A stretch of 64,000 nucleotides of DNA from Varroa destructor (lineage: Eukaryota > Arthropoda > Arachnida > Mesostigmata > Varroidae): positions 3,939,858 to 4,003,857 of the forward strand of contig NW_019211454.1 in NCBI RefSeq assembly GCF_002443255.2. The letters run 5' to 3'. The notes beneath the pieces were generated by a model. It saw only the letters and a list, made by a program, of their open reading frames with translations. It had not been told where the DNA came from and ran no database searches. How positions within the stretch are numbered: the stretch's first letter is position 1; each line of letters starts with the position of its first letter. The translations under genes were made by a program, and so were the position numbers. Shown here one piece after another: positions 26,901-41,604 of this stretch.

Positions 26901-29900
26901 CAGGGGACTTTATTACTTTTCTTGATTTTATTTTAGTAATTTAGAAGTATTTTAATTTATATTATCTGTTGCATAATGTGGCATCCATGTTGGGTAGACC
27001 GTCGGATATACAATAACACGGTTCCCTTTGGTCTTTGATTAAAACTGACTGACTATTTACGTTAAGTACTTATAAATTAAATAATCATGTCAGCACACTG
27101 GGTAGCTTGCGTAACTAGCGTGAATGCTACTACATTTCTCATGCGCAATATCTGTGTTCGAAACGGTCCTGATCAAGCTGTGGACTCTAGACTCTTTTAA
27201 CGGTAGCGGGACGTTGAAAAACTTCTACAGAGGGTAAAAAATGTAATTGTTCCTTTCCTTACTGTAGCAAAACTGAGAAATGCCCTTTAAACTTTTTACT
27301 TTCACACGAAGTTTCTGAAGGAAAAGTATCGCACTAATAAGTTTAGAAAACGTCTAATATATATTTATAAAATGTGGCATTAATTACATTCTCTGAAAAA
27401 TGGTGCATGGTTTCGTTTCTTGCTTCAAAAAATTCGACGGTTTTGTAGCAAAAAATGTTCAAATCAATAAATGAAGAGTGGTCTTCGTCTATTTCTTGAA
27501 CGTGTTGAACCTTAAACATTTATCCTGTTTGACGTAATATTTAAATCTACAAAAATTCTATACCAGTTAACGACGAATGGGGACAAAGGCTTCTTACAGT
27601 GAGAACTAAAAAAAGGCTCAAAGAACACTCTAATAACCCGCTATCCAAGGCACTGACAAACCTCAAATTCAAAGAAGTTAAAATTAAGGCCTGCTAGACT
27701 AAAATCAAACATGCAGTAGTCGTTGGAATTATAGCCCTTGTACCGTTGTGTACACATGTAGGTTCATTTTGAAACAGGTATTTGCCGTTTGAACACGTCG
27801 TGGTCCACAGGACCTGCTAATGTGTTTACTTAACGTCAAAATCACGCCATCACGTGGCTACTATTTTAAACTAAGGCTACTTCAAATGACCCCCGCATTT
27901 AGCCAACAGTTTCCTGGAATGGCAACGACTAGGTACAACGGCTTGCCTTCGAAAATTTCCAAATATTTTGTACCTGAAAATTTTCACAAAAAAACGTAGT
28001 TATAATGGGCACTTGCAATCATATCCGCAGTTTTATAAATAACTTTAAATAAAGCGTAGCATAGCATAGTAGTGTACGGCTAGATATAAACGTGAAGCAC
28101 AAGACAACCGATGGACAGAATCGTCGCGCTGAACGGCAATCTATTATTTTTTATCCGCCTATTATTGCCAGTCTTCGGCTGCTATGGGATGGAACGATGC
28201 AAATGACGGCATCGTTAACCCTTTTGCTGGCTCAACCCTATGAGCAATGGTAATCGCAAGATGGCAAAAACTCCCTGTCTGATATCTAATGCGACAACTG
28301 TTGCAGCCGATATAGTCCGCAAAATAGTTCTAAAATAAATGTTTAATGAAAACCTATATGCGAATTTTTCGAGGAGAGCGAGTCGACGACTCTCACGATG
28401 TACATGGCAAATATGGTGTGTGTTGAATATCTTGTAAACATACTGTGGGTTGCCACTCGTATCGAGTATTATAGTATATTCTAACAGCCAGTCGCCCTGC
28501 CTTCAGTGCATGGGCTGTTTTTATGCATGCTCTAATTCAGCAGCAGCCACAAACACGAAGACTGATACGAGGTGTTTTTATCCAGTACTGCCAGCGCACC
28601 CCCAACGCCATCTGGATTTAGAGGGAGATCTGTGAGCTGTGACGTAACGGTCCGCAGAACCTCTTGTACTCCGGTGTTTTTGAGGTAGGAACATCGATTG
28701 TTTGTAACTGTAAAATAAGCCAGTTTTAGAATTTACAATGTTAATCTCATTATCCTTTCAGAAGTAAAACACATTTTTATCAGACTTGTGATGACATTTC
28801 AATCATACTATTAGGAATTATATTCCCGAAGTTAATCTTGGTTGCCGTTTTGTCAAGAATAAACAAACCTCTACCACATTTGCCGATGACTACTGTGGGG
28901 TGTCTGGCTAAAAGATTTTACCTCTTTTCAGTTTTAGCCAATAGCGTTGACGTAGTTATCCGGTCACTCGCAAAACGTGCAACCAGGGGACATCAAACTT
29001 GATCACATAGGTAACACGCAAGGGCGATTTAATTAATTATTTAATCGAAGGATTTAACGGGACTTATGTAATAGAAGTTAAATTGTGGTAACATAGATAA
29101 GGATATCGATATGGCAAAAAGGTAAATAGACAGGGCTCGTCCCTGAAGATAATAGTCATGTTAATTAAGACGAAAACAACAATCCTTTATAGTTTCATTG
29201 GATTCGTGTCTTATCGTACTTGCGACATCGTCTTAAGCTACTAGTCGTCGTATTATAATCCTGTTGATTTTGCAGCAGTGATTTAAGGTTATGAAGGTCT
29301 CGAGTTCATAAGTGAACGTTTAAGCAGCGGTCGTATTAAGGTTAAAGACGGTCCCTACAGGCATTATCATCATTATGGAAACTTTTGAGTCATCAAATTA
29401 TTGTGATTTTTATAAATTCTATTCTACATTTATTCACCTTATACTTTGAACATATGTACAAAAACGGTATAAAAATTCTGCTAGAATAGAATAACTTAAA
29501 TCAGACCGTTTTTATGCTAGACACGTTTAGGCCACTGCTAAAAATTAACTATTATTTTTACCTGTTGTGTATAATAATTCGTTGCCCTACAGAACCATAT
29601 CTTCAGGATGCAAATCAAGTTGAACTAATTCAAAGGGTTTAAACGAATTTTAAAAGACATCTGGAAAAATACTGCTTCAAGTGGGTCTTTGCACGTCGGA
29701 AACATTAACAAAAAGCTGTTCCGAGAATACTGATTACGTTTGAAGTACAATATTTCGCATTAAACCACAAAACGTGACCTGTTTTCGTCGATGGTAACTT
29801 TATTTAACACATTTTAATAGTCTCACTTCCATGCTGTAACTCTAATCATGACGCTTTCTTTCATAATTGATTCTCGACTGCCCATACTAAGAAAGATCCT

Positions 29901-30682
29901 GATACCAGCGCTGTTTTAGTATACCTTCAAGGACTGCACTTTATACATCACCCTCCTTATAATGCGCTGTGTTTATCGGAATATCTCATTCTTTAGTTTT
30001 TACAACACCCTTTTAAATTTATTAGGGTTCTGATCTTAAGTATCGGCTGCCCAAATTTAGAGCAACCTTGTGCATGCGCTTGAAGCATTAACGAGAGAAA
30101 ATTTACCTGGTGTTGTCATCGTTAAAAAACGCCTTAATGTCCTAAGATATTGCTTCATTTTTCTTATTCTTTGCAACGTTTTTTAGGAGTACGTCACTGA
30201 GCAACCTATTGTTCTGGCCCTTCAGGAATGCAGACATAAGTGAGTTGTAACAGATCAAAGATCGGTCATAACGGCCAACATGGTAAATCGATTGGTGGCC
30301 GATGGGCAAACTTTTTTTGAACTTCTAAGTTTTTGCATAGATTAAAAAAGAGAGGAAAATGCCATAGGTAGGATGAAATAATAGATACATTTTGTCGGCG
30401 ATCTGCTACAGTTTGTGGTTTTGAGAGATCATATCGGATATAAACAAGCTTACTTGTCAAATTTCCAAGAGTAATTAGAGTTGTACTTTATCGTACACAT
30501 CAGGAAGACTGTCTCTGAATTGTCGAAAGGACTTCTGCGCATGGAACATATTGAGATAAAATATTGAAAAAGCTAAAGAGCCCTTTGCACGTCATAATAT
30601 AATAAAACAGACGAATAAGAAAAAGATATATTTTAGGTTCTGCTTGAAAATTCAACGGTTTCGCAACGTTTTAACACAACAC

Positions 30683-30722
<40 letters not shown>

Positions 30723-32774
30723 GTCAGATTTGTATACAATTTATTAGCTGTTTACACGCAATATGACCAACAGCTACACTAACTGATGATATGAATAAAA
30801 ACATATACACATGGTGTGTCACCTGAATAAGCTTATAGCATTTCAAAAGCCTACATTTAAAATTTTTTTTGTCACAAGACAAGATTAGCTTCTCAGAGTG
30901 ACGAAAAAGTACGAAAACTGCTTGCTTAGTAATTCATCAAGAGAATTGACACACACTTTTCATATAAACAGCTTGATTCACCTCAGGGCGACTTAACGAT
31001 AGCGCGTGAATCGGGAACAGGGCCCCCCAAAAGACCTGTCAATAACGAGACCTGCGTAACTTCCCACAGGATAAACTTGACCTAGATACAAGAGTATTGC
31101 ACCGGCATGGTACTATTCGAAAACATTTCTCGCCCGAAACCTTTTACTGGCTCAAGACCAATGGTTACTCTTTTTGTTTAAAGTAACTAGCCGCCCTTTC
31201 CGGGACCTGCATCGCCTGCATGCATTCCAACGTGGTGCAGTGCTAACGTGTTTTTTTACCGTTATTAAATTTACGGACACGCGGTGGTCTAGGCTCGAAA
31301 CCATGTATTTATTTATTCAAACATATATTTAGTGATAAAATGCATTATTTCCATAAACAATTTCTGTTTTAATTGCTATTTAAGAGCTAAAATCTTAACT
31401 GTGCTACGATTATGCAAGCACATATAATATTGCGCCACTATTAAAGCAAAACGTGATGTTACGCTATATATTATAATTTTCATATCGTATCACCGCCTAT
31501 TTCCTGCACATAGGATAACACCATATTATCATCGTATAACGATAATATCCTGATATAACCAACCTAATTTCTAAAACACTGAAGATTCGAAATTATAGAC
31601 GCATGCGAGTCTATGTAATTTTGTGCCCGTTGATTTGACAATTACTATTTATTTAGGTTTTGTACACAACGGTTCCTAGCAATATTCCTTAACCCATTTA
31701 CGACAGTGAATAAAATATAAGAAAAATCGGATTTCGAGTGTATGTATATGTATCATCTGGAAAAATTATAGTGTATTTTGGTTTTCTTTTTAAGTTTAAA
31801 TTTCAAAGGTAGATTCATTAAACGAGCAATTAGAAACGGGTCATATCAATACAAACGATATGGAGTTTATTTGCCATTTATTATTAACTATTATCACTAT
31901 GCAACTAACTATGCAACCTATTATTAGGAAAACTCTATTGCTCAACGACTCAAAAATTATACACGAAAGTCTCAAGGAGTCATAATAGTTTGTGGTCACA
32001 CAATTTTAGCGGTTGAAATATAAAAGCTGGGCAACAAATTAATGTTTAAAGTTACCCTCATTACTTAGCTCTGAGTCACTTGTCGGTACCTATAAGTTCG
32101 TTCATGGACCGGTCTTGTAATTTCGTTCATTTCGAGTCGTTTCACATGTTTATATCGTGGAAACACTTAAAATGTGAATTCGGTATTTTTAATAGTTCGT
32201 TTCAATGAACGTTCACATACATACATGTATATATATACATATCTCGGGTCGCTGCTTCAGGTGCCACAAATAACACATATTGCACACTTTACAGTTAGCT
32301 TTAATCTTCGAATTATTTACATTTTATAATAATCTCGCCATTAGAGTTTCTAGCAAAAAAAACAATGAATATCCTACTAGAATATGCTTTCCTCATCTGT
32401 AGTTGAATGTACAAGTATTATCTTAATAAAAGGTCTCAACGATATCCTTTATTTCTGTTAAAAAAAACCTGTTTCAAAGTGCATCGTTATCGTTCTAAGA
32501 TTAAAACGATTTTATGACAAATGGTAAAAATAAATAAAATAATAAATGGTAAATAAGTACACACTTTTTTTATTACTATTTAACTAAAGCTAATGGAATG
32601 CTACCTTTGAAGATGAGTGTTATATTTTTCTTCTCACCAGAATTGTGTTAAATTGGCGTCGTTCGCGTGTTCAATAATTTTAACTATCGCTTTCAATAAA
32701 TGCAATTAATTAATCGGTACTCAAAATAATAACAATATTTTTCATCTTGCAGGAAGCAATCCTATAAAAGTATA
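17908..32774. other. AT-rich interval with no supportable gene
   Basis: I read this stretch on both strands and found no recognisable protein, structural RNA or intact transposon. Open frames are short and share no recognised motif; the longest is a 194-codon leucine-rich frame on the - strand at 23252-23836, reported separately as an observation. There are short A/T runs (for example near 22258-22270) and one GT/AT microsatellite at 30683-30722. The sequence is markedly poorer in triplet microsatellites than 36-57 kb. It may be intergenic or intronic. Confidence 0.6.
30683..30722. repeat. (GT)n(AT)n microsatellite
   Basis: About eight GT dinucleotides pass directly into about twelve AT/TA dinucleotides. 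It is an ordinary compound dinucleotide repeat in otherwise repeat-poor DNA. Confidence 0.95.
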
Positions 32775-33480
32775 TTAGGTTGACAGAAGCAAATTTGGGA
32801 GATTTTGTAACGTTATAGCTTCTGAATTGCGCGCCGCTGGCAGCTAACGGAATTTGGCTTATACTTCAATCTCCTAGAAACTTGTGAACGGAGAATGAGA
32901 ATGGATTTGAGAATGAAAAGAGGAAGAAACGAGTTCAGAACGAAAAACATCTAAGCCTTGACAATCAACTGGTCAAATGTTTGTTCTTTAAAGCCCACGT
33001 GCAATTTGCAGATCTTTAATTAACAAAAATCGCGTGGAGTAAACGGTCTATAAACGAAGCATAATAAGGGACCAGGTACCGCCCTAGAAAGCACTCGATT
33101 TTGGTAGCGGTATCCGCTAAAATTAGACATAAGGTGATGATGTTCGCAATGAGCAATAAAAACATCTGTTGCTATGAAATGCCCATCTAAGAGGAAGCAA
33201 TGAAGGTATTTCGTTATTTCAAGTTTTTTAAGAGACTCGAGGACCCATAAGGGCACGACAATCGAAAGCATGCAGTCTCGTTACGACAATGCCACAGCTG
33301 ATCGCCATGCCTCAGTTTCTTTCTGGATTAAGCAAAAGAATATCCAACTTGGGCTTAAACCAGTTTATACTGCTGATCCAAGTCCGTGTGGTTACAAGAC
33401 TTTCCATGTCCTAAAAAGAGCAATTGGTCGGCAAGCATATCCGATGATCGATTTGATTTTGTAAAGAGCCATATACTGGA
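32775..33480 (+). mobile_element. Decayed Tc1/mariner-family transposon (mariner type)
   Basis: A + strand frame at about 33270-33461 encodes the end of a mariner transposase, with YDNATADRHASVSFWIKQKN followed by LKPVYTADPSPCG and LKRAIGRQAYPMIDLI. In intact mariner enzymes the first motif carries the second catalytic aspartate (HDNA) and the later one reads like SPDLAPCD, whose final D is the third. Here that D is G. Upstream, in other frames, KVMMFAMSNKNICCYEMP (near 33131-33185) matches the usual KVM..W...G..HYE region, so at least one frameshift and several stops separate the pieces. A candidate left inverted terminal repeat begins near 32775 (TTAGGTTGACAGAAGC). I could not find a convincing right terminal repeat, so the end is approximate. 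The element is dead. Confidence 0.75.
33270..33464 (+). pseudogene. Mariner transposase C-terminal fragment
   Basis: This 64-codon frame is the best preserved part of the mariner relic. It holds the DNA(T/P)A motif around the second catalytic Asp and the PDLAPCD-like motif with the third Asp replaced by Gly. It ends in an in-frame stop before the usual C-terminal residues, and the sequence just after it, which could encode RAIYWNLSGIHQ, may be a continuation. An intact mariner transposase is about 345 aa, so this is a minor fragment with no activity expected. Confidence 0.75.
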
Positions 33481-35999
33481 ATTTATCTGGAATCCACCAG
33501 GTCGCTAAGACAAGTGCAGAAAAAGCACCTCTAGTACATATCAAAACATCGTCATTCTAGTTCAAAAGCTATTCAATCTTAAGGTTTCCTAGATTCGCTT
33601 GTACCCTTTGCTTTAGCAAAAGTAAACATCTATTGGGAAAATTTCATTTTATGTTTTCAGCTTCTAACTGAGGAAACAACTTGGCGTAAACAATAAATTA
33701 GTTTGAAATCTTTTAAAATACATGTGCCATTTATATATGCTCTAATCGCAGACGTCCATTTGTGCACTTCTTGCGCTTTGAACACACAGCAGGTGAGCTG
33801 CTAGTTTGCAACCTCATCTGTGGGTAAAATTTTAAAGACGCGGCTCATCTTAGACGCTGTTAATCTCTGGCTATTCAGGGCCGCTGTCTGTTACATTCTT
33901 AATTCTTCTAGCCTGGTCCTTTCTCTTTACATTTTAGTCTGCTCTCTTTTCGGCGATTTTTTTCCAGCGTTGCCCTTGTCGATAGGCAGTGACCAAGAAG
34001 CCCAAAAAAAATACAGGAGTGCAATTATGCGAAGAGAAAGTAAACTAGAGACACACACAGGAAGACACTAGTTCACCCACAAGACACAACAGAATTTTCC
34101 AACATCACAATGGTACAGCAAAGATAAACACCTTGTTAGTTCTGTCTACACCTTTTAAAATAAACACCCATTCAGCACAACACCGAGTTGCTTGCTCAGA
34201 CTAACACGCGGACAAACAACGAACGAAAAGCTAGAAACAGTGTGAATCAAGACGAAGGAAGAGTGAGCACAAAAGCTATCAACTAGCTAGGTAGGAACTA
34301 GGTAGTACTCCCCATAGGCAGTAGGTATGCTGTGGAAATGGGCTGGTGATGAAGAATAGGCCAAAGGTAAAGAAGACAATAAACGAACCGCTAAGATTTT
34401 TAACGCTTGGCTATAGGCTGCCCATGTAAGTATCGCATAGACTTTACCGGCCAACTGCGCCTACCGAAGAGAGACTATAGAGGCAGGCCGGGGAAGAGGC
34501 AGCTGGCCTAACGATTTTGATACGAGGTGTTTCCTGAGAGCTTTGTTGGTGATGCGGTACAACATGAGTGCACCATCATGTGCCATCTCCGCATCGTACC
34601 ATCGATAGTAAACACATCCTAGTTCAAAAACAACTGAGCAGGCTATTAACTTCGCAGACATGATCATATATTTTCTTTTAGCAAGTTCAGGGCAAATGCA
34701 TTGGGTAGACCAGAACACACAGTTGCGTTATTCGGTGCTATTGAACCTTTACTCACTGTACCCTGCAGCTTGTGTCCTTAGGCTTTGATTCAGAAGTTAG
34801 CTTAATATTACTTCGAACCAGAGCTTACATGGAACGCTAGTAGTATCATGTTACTTCACCAGTCCATCTTCCCGCTGGATAGGCAAGATGGCAGCCAGAA
34901 TATACGAATACGGCATGCATAACAAGAAGATTTACTGAAGGCACAGCTAAGTGGTATACAAGAAGACATGGGCAACTGGCATTCAGTCTGACTCAGATAC
35001 TCAGATTCCAATAGTATGGGGTGTGTAAATTTATTTATATAGTACTTAAGAAAAAGGAATCCAGAAGTTTTATGGTGCACTGATACGATGGAGGGGTAAG
35101 CTTTTGGCTTTTTTTCTGATTCCTTTCTTCTTCTCTGCTTCGGTTGTCTCCCCTATCAAAGTTTACCACGCGGTAGATGCATCTTTCTCGTTAAGCTTCG
35201 ATTAGTCTGAAAGGAGCGGTTTCAGTGGATAACAAACAAATCAGATCACTTAAGAGGCCGTGGCTTCAAATGACTGACGATGAGTCCTTCACTACCTAGG
35301 TCGATTATGCGAGCTGTGCATAAAGCGTTTCCGCCCTTAGCTGCTTCCAAAAAAATTCATTTGTTTGTCAGGTTCTCCTCCTAGCTCAACGCGCTGAGTC
35401 CCACGCAAGGTCTTATTCCTTGCTCTTTTACTGAACCCGACTCTATAGCAGCGCCTTGCTTACGCAGCTGTTCAATCGCTACCAACCTCTGTAGCCTGAT
35501 ACAACCGAGTCGCCTCCTCTTCTCCAACACTTTTCTGGCCGTTGCGACCTCAACTGCCATATGTGTTCCACAGCTGGAAACACGATGAAGATTGTTACTA
35601 TGGGAAATTAACACATAGATATGACGATTGACGGAAACCAGTAACTGAGTTTTACACATTCCAGAAGTTAGCAATGAGAACTTTACGTAACATTGTTAGC
35701 ACTTTTTTCTACCGTTGTCTCAATGCGCCCCATGTTACTGTTGCCCTACTGTGCGAAGCATTACAACGCACGTCTTCTAGTGCAAATGACTGGTCGATCA
35801 CGACAAGTATGAACGCAATACTATTGATTATAAACTCAACACATCATTCATCATTGTCTAATTACTAGGTGATTGTACGTTGCTACCATTGGTACTACTG
35901 TCGAATATTATTGTCCTTTCCTGCGGTAAGCTCCAGTCATTGACGGTAATTCGAAACACCACATAAGCCCCCACCGGCTGCAGCTATTTCGGACTCGCG
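33481..35999. other. No gene seen
   Basis: Open frames here are short, overlap on opposite strands, and contain no motif I recognise. No microsatellite of note occurs. The composition becomes gradually more GC-rich toward 36 kb. Confidence 0.5.
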
Positions 36000-36426
36000 C
36001 ATCATCACAACACCAAAATCAACACAATACCCAGTGGTCGAAATCGTTCCATGTCTCTGCGTGATTGTGCACGTCGTCTGCTATTCTTCACTGCTCTGTT
36101 ACATGGTGCTCTGTTCTTTCTCCTGAGTTCTGCTCGAATTGAACAAGCAACGGCTGATCGCTGCGCCGTTCATTCATTCACCAGATCGTGGTACCACAAC
36201 AGAGCGACCGAACGGCTGGGCCGCTGACCGGCTGTTGTGGTACCACGTGAAAGCACTGTAGCAGACGACATCGAATTCATCGCTGACACTGTCGGAGGAA
36301 GGGGCAAAGAAAGGCAGGTAGGAGAGGGCCCATTGGAGAGAGGGGAACACTTGACAGCTCACGCAGAATGCCGGAGTTTGTTCTGCAGCTGATGATGGTA
36401 ATGCTGCCTGTGTGCGACCAATGACA

Positions 36427-36465
36427 CATGCTGTTTTTATTTTTCTTTTTTTTTTTTATTTTAGT
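36427..36465. repeat. T-rich tract
   Basis: A run of T broken only by single A and C bases lies in otherwise mixed sequence. It is a simple low-complexity tract and could be the reversed poly(A) tail of a retroposon, but no element body is evident next to it. Confidence 0.7.
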
Positions 36466-39400
36466 GCTGGTTTGGGCTAGTTATGGGTTGATTCTAGTGT
36501 TAAACCGCTTCCAATATATAGTCGACCGCTCATCAATACATACATATAAAGTTCACGCTACAGTTCCATTTAGTTTGTATATCTGTACCTTATCGCCGCA
36601 GCTGTTAGAGACTGCGTCTAATACGATTACTACTATTACTACTTAGAATGTTCTGGTTCTTGGAGAGCGTATATGGACCATGTAGGCTTGATTGGGTCCG
36701 AGTGTAGTGGGGCTCATTTTGTGGGCAGCAAACACTCTCCAAGCTGCACCGAACAGGAAGTCGCACTCAGATGTGTCGTTTGCTCGTTCAAGTGTTTGCA
36801 AGCGTTGTAACGGCCGGAAACTATATTATTCTTGAACTTACCAATTAAATCCATCTATGGTTAGTTTTTTTGCTAGTAATGGTAAATTATATTATGAAAG
36901 CAAATCTACGCATACTATTTAATTTCAGTTATACACAGATATGGGATTATCCTGCATTACGATAGTGGATTATTGCGTATTTCACGTTCCGTCTGTTCGA
37001 TCCGGAAACAGTCGAAGCCGATAGTCTCGTTTGTTCTTATCCGGGTCGGATATCCTGACGGTTGAACAGATAGCAGAAAGATGATGGCGTCGTTAGGCTT
37101 CGACTGGCCCTTACTTGCTCCTCTGGAAAGTGGGTCATTTGACCTCTTTTCCCCAAATATGGAGCTTTCCCCTCGGTGGTCTCGCCAAGTGGCTGGCTAG
37201 GCCTCGCCGCAAGGACTCCACTCCTTTAGCCTTCTTTCCGGGGTCGAAAATCTGTTTCGCTCTTCCAAGCAACTTCCAGCGGCGGCCATCTTCTTTCCGC
37301 TGTTGTAGCGGACAAACAATATCCGAACATTCCATCCATTCAGCCAACGTGGGCCCGCCAGTCCGCGTGCGTTCAACCAATCACTACCACTCGCCCCTTC
37401 TTTCATCTCGCGATCTGCCCGCGTTGCGTGTCCTTACACTGACACTGCGCGCGGTTGCCACTGTTGTTACGAGCGCAACTACGGCCACGTAGCGTCCCTC
37501 TGTTATAGAAGTTTTAGTATACCCATAAGCTATTACTACTCAAGATGAGACAGGTGCGATCACACGTTCACTTTAATCATAGACATATTGCTTCCCTTTT
37601 CCCTTTCGATGAAATCTGTTCTAAACCCTTATTCTTGCCATAGTTACTTACGGGCTTACTGAAACACTGCAGGTAGACAGCGACACTGATCCGCCAGTTT
37701 GTGAGGGGTCGTTTAAAGCTTTGGCGAGGCAATGGCAGAACGGGCTGGGTCGTGTTTGATATCCGCAAGAACAACAGCGGCCATCGCCGCTGTGATCATC
37801 TCCTGCCGGCAAATCGTGCAGGGTCACGCTGGAGCCCACTTTGCGGACGGTTGCGTCTTCAAAGACAACAGCAGAAATAGCAGCAACAACTGTTATGACT
37901 ATAAAGATTATGACGATAATTATCCTGGTGATGATGCTTATTGCGCAGTAACGATGTGTGAGTGGCAGCAATAAGCCGCGATAGCGAAATACGTTAACCA
38001 GTCGCAACCATTATTGATTCGCCTAGATTCTTTTTTTCAAGCGTTGTTGACATTACAAGCTCCTACGACTCCTACCATCGACTTCTTCAATGTGCTAGTA
38101 CGCCTACAGACTACATTTACAAACACACATGCATATATATAAGGAACATGAGGGTTGTGTGAGAATATTAGTAGCACGTATAGTGTATATTACTGGTAAC
38201 GAAAGAAGAGTGGTAAAGGTAGCCAACAAGCGACAGGCACATTCGAAAAGCCAGAGCACGCGATAACGGCACACAATCGACTGACTTCCTTTCCGCTTTA
38301 TTAACTGCCTTTAAAAACGGTCGCGAGGACCACGGCAGCGATAACGAGTAGACAATCATGATCAGTATCAGTTAAGCTGTCGTCATCATCGTTTTTGTCG
38401 CCGTTGTTATTGGTCTCGGCCGCTGCTGTAGATGCTGACGCATATGGGAGAGGCAAAAATGGATGACGCCCCAGTAGTCTGGCCATACTGCGAACAGGCG
38501 GATTGGCAAACAGACAGACGGACGGACCGATCGCGTTCCGCTGCTACGGAAAAGAAAAGCGCTTTACATGGCAACGATAGAGAATTTGTGGAAGGAATCA
38601 ACTCGGAATTGACTACTCTAGCGGTTTGAAGTCGACTGCTCAATCAAGCACCGCAAATAGTTGAGTGAATAAATAGGTTGCCGGTTTTACATCTCTATAG
38701 ATTCATGCATCTTAGTTAAGTTCATGAGTGTATTAGTACTGTGGGTGTGAGCCACTACCTGAGCTGATGCACATATTTTGCTCATGTGGACGACTAATGA
38801 CCTATGTATTAAATTGCTAGTCACCACAACGTTACTGCATTGTTAGCTTACGTATTACTGTTAAGGCTACCATTTCTGCATTTGTTGCATTCGCCCTCGA
38901 CATCGTGATGGTTGCTATAGTTTTTTTATGGTTGTTGTTTGTTGTTGTCAGTAACAGTCTAATATTGGCAGTAGCAGCAGCAGAAATTGTCGCAGCGATG
39001 GCGGCAATTTCCAACACTTCGCAGGGTCAAAAGCCTCGTCAGGAAACCGACGAATGCCGGCAGGGAAACAGTCGGCCCGTTTCTGCTCGGCTGCGATAGA
39101 CAACGCCAGAGTCTACAGGGCATAAAGAGGAAAAGGGCTCAGAATAGCATCTGTCAGTTGGTTCATTTGTCTATCATCATTGCGCCTTGAAAGTTCTGCA
39201 ACCATGCTGTGTGCAGGACATCGAATGGTGAAACCCTGCAGATCATTAGACTCACACGCCGGACGCAATGATGCACAATTGCAGTAATAGAAGGTCGGAA
39301 TTGAACACGTGGACCAACCACATTAAAAAACTTGACAGGGAACGAAGCTGAACGAAAACTAACATTAAAAATATTTCCTAAAATTCTGAAACTAAATTCC

Positions 39401-41604
39401 GAAATTTTGAACATTGCCTCTTATTTATCGTACGCAATTAATACCGTATTTGAAACCGTATATGAAAAACATTTGAACATGTTGGAGCGTAATATCTGTT
39501 TGCTAACAGAAATTCTAGGACAACACAGCTCTCCAATAAAAAAAATCATAGACAAGCTATAGATCTTAAAAAAAATGTTCTACACAGATGTATGTATTAC
39601 GCCATTTTTTTTTACAAATTTACTGTATAGTTGTACAAATTTACAAACAAATTACTGTATAGTGCATCTTTTCCTCCATAAATATCCTCCACATCTGTAG
39701 CCATGGTCTATTTCGCCTTGTTTTCTGCTATCAACTCTTCCTATAAAAAAACTAACCAAAATTTATGCTTGATGTTCAGATGTATACTAGAGATGGGTGT
39801 CTGCCCCTGTGGCACCAGCAAAGCATCCGCTGAGCGAAACGGGGTGTACAGGGGTCTACCAATCTGATGAAGGGGACTTGTGGAATTGAGGGAAGCAAAG
39901 GGGCTCACAGGAGATCCGAACCAAAAAGGCTGGCAACCTTTGCGAAGTGTTGTTGCCTTCTGCGTCGTCATCCTCATCACCGGTCGCCTGTCGTACGTCA
40001 CTTGGTTCGTCCTTCCGTCGTTGAACGGCTCGCTTGATTCTCCATGGATAGAGACACCAGCCAGTCAGACACGCAGTGCTCCGCTAACGGGTTAAGTGTT
40101 GGCTACCTAGCCAGACGCCATCAACATCAGCCGTCTAGCGAGCTATCGAGCCCTTGAACACTGTTGGCCACCAAACAGGCTTGCTTTCAAGATCTACTGT
40201 TCGGCCAATCCAAGTGATCTTTACATTATTCCTTTTGCATGTCCCTTTACTAGACCAGTTTCAACCAGTGTGGTTCCAGCTCCCTTCAGAGCCCCTAAAA
40301 CATCTCACCCTGCCCGAAGGTTCACGGAGATGTTTCGACGGTAACGACGACGAAAACTAATCCCTTTGAGCCCCTCGAATAGCCCCGGTCCGTGTTTTCA
40401 GGGGGTGTTCAGGTCTGCTTGTCTATTACTTTCTATCTAGACCCCCTATCACGGGCTCATATACCCTTTGCCCCTCCTCCCCTTTGACGCTGTGTCTAAC
40501 ACGCAGAGCTCTGCTCTGTGGAATGTGTGGATCCTGCAATGTGTCTCCAACATTTTCAGCCCTCTGCCTCTGCCTGCCTTCAAGGGCAGCTCCCCACGTT
40601 CGTAGGAAAGGACCCTGAATTCGCGTACGTTTGAGGGAGCCAAGAGCTAAGGGATCAAAGGGGAGCGTTCTAGTCTTCCTTTGGTTGGTGGCGGTCCCGG
40701 CGTCATGGTTCTAACACCACCGACGCCGAATAGTGCTTCTGCCAGGGGCAAAGGACCGTCAAATCTCGTTGTGAGCTTCAGTGTACGATGAGACCACCAC
40801 GTTGTCTGTTCGCCTTCCTAAGGGGCTGTCGGTCTTCGTCCCCGGTGGACCTATGACTGAGGGAAAAAGTCAAAGCCTCATACCGCCTGAGAGGGAATGG
40901 GTCAAAACGGGTAGGCTTGATTCGCTGGTCACCGCTGCTGATGCTGCTGAGTCTACCAGACTTCTCGTCGTCGTTGTCGATGTTTTGCGCACTCTTTCTT
41001 TTATGAAAGGAGGATGCGTACGCGTGTGTGCCCATGGTGCCAAGTCAGGTACAACAGAGCAGAATGGGGCAGGCCAAGCTAAATCTAAGAAACGCGACAG
41101 CGTAGACTAACACAAACAAAGCAAGCTACTGCTGCTGTTGTAACTGTTTCAGTTAGACACCACCGGCAACAAGAGTACGCCGAGCGCCGGCTAAATACTC
41201 GCAAGAATTACATATATAGCTGAGAAGCGGGCAGCCACGAATGACAAAGTAGGTGAAATTCGTCGTTGATTTTCGGCACCGAACTGACGCCATCATCAGA
41301 CGCCAGCAGCACAATCCGGCCTTCAAGTTTAATAAGCCACATCAGCTTTCAGCACACCTGTACTTCCGGAGTGCTTTCAGCTCGTTGATGCTGCTACAGC
41401 AACGATAAAGCATAATATAATTATATTATCTTTAGTATATTACTAATTATAAGAATTTGTTGGGATGGTATAAAATAATAAAAATCGCTGTAACAAATGC
41501 GCATTATAGTGGCCGGCCACCTAGCCAAGAAGACCCAGTCCTCTAGCCCATCTTTTATCTAGCTCACAGCCGCTAGTATTGACACCTAAAGCCGACAAAA
41601 CCTG

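Noticed and set aside
37115..37492. A 125-codon + strand frame in the GC-rich region.
   Set aside because: Two overlapping frames on the other strand are equally open, there is no motif, and composition explains the lack of stops.
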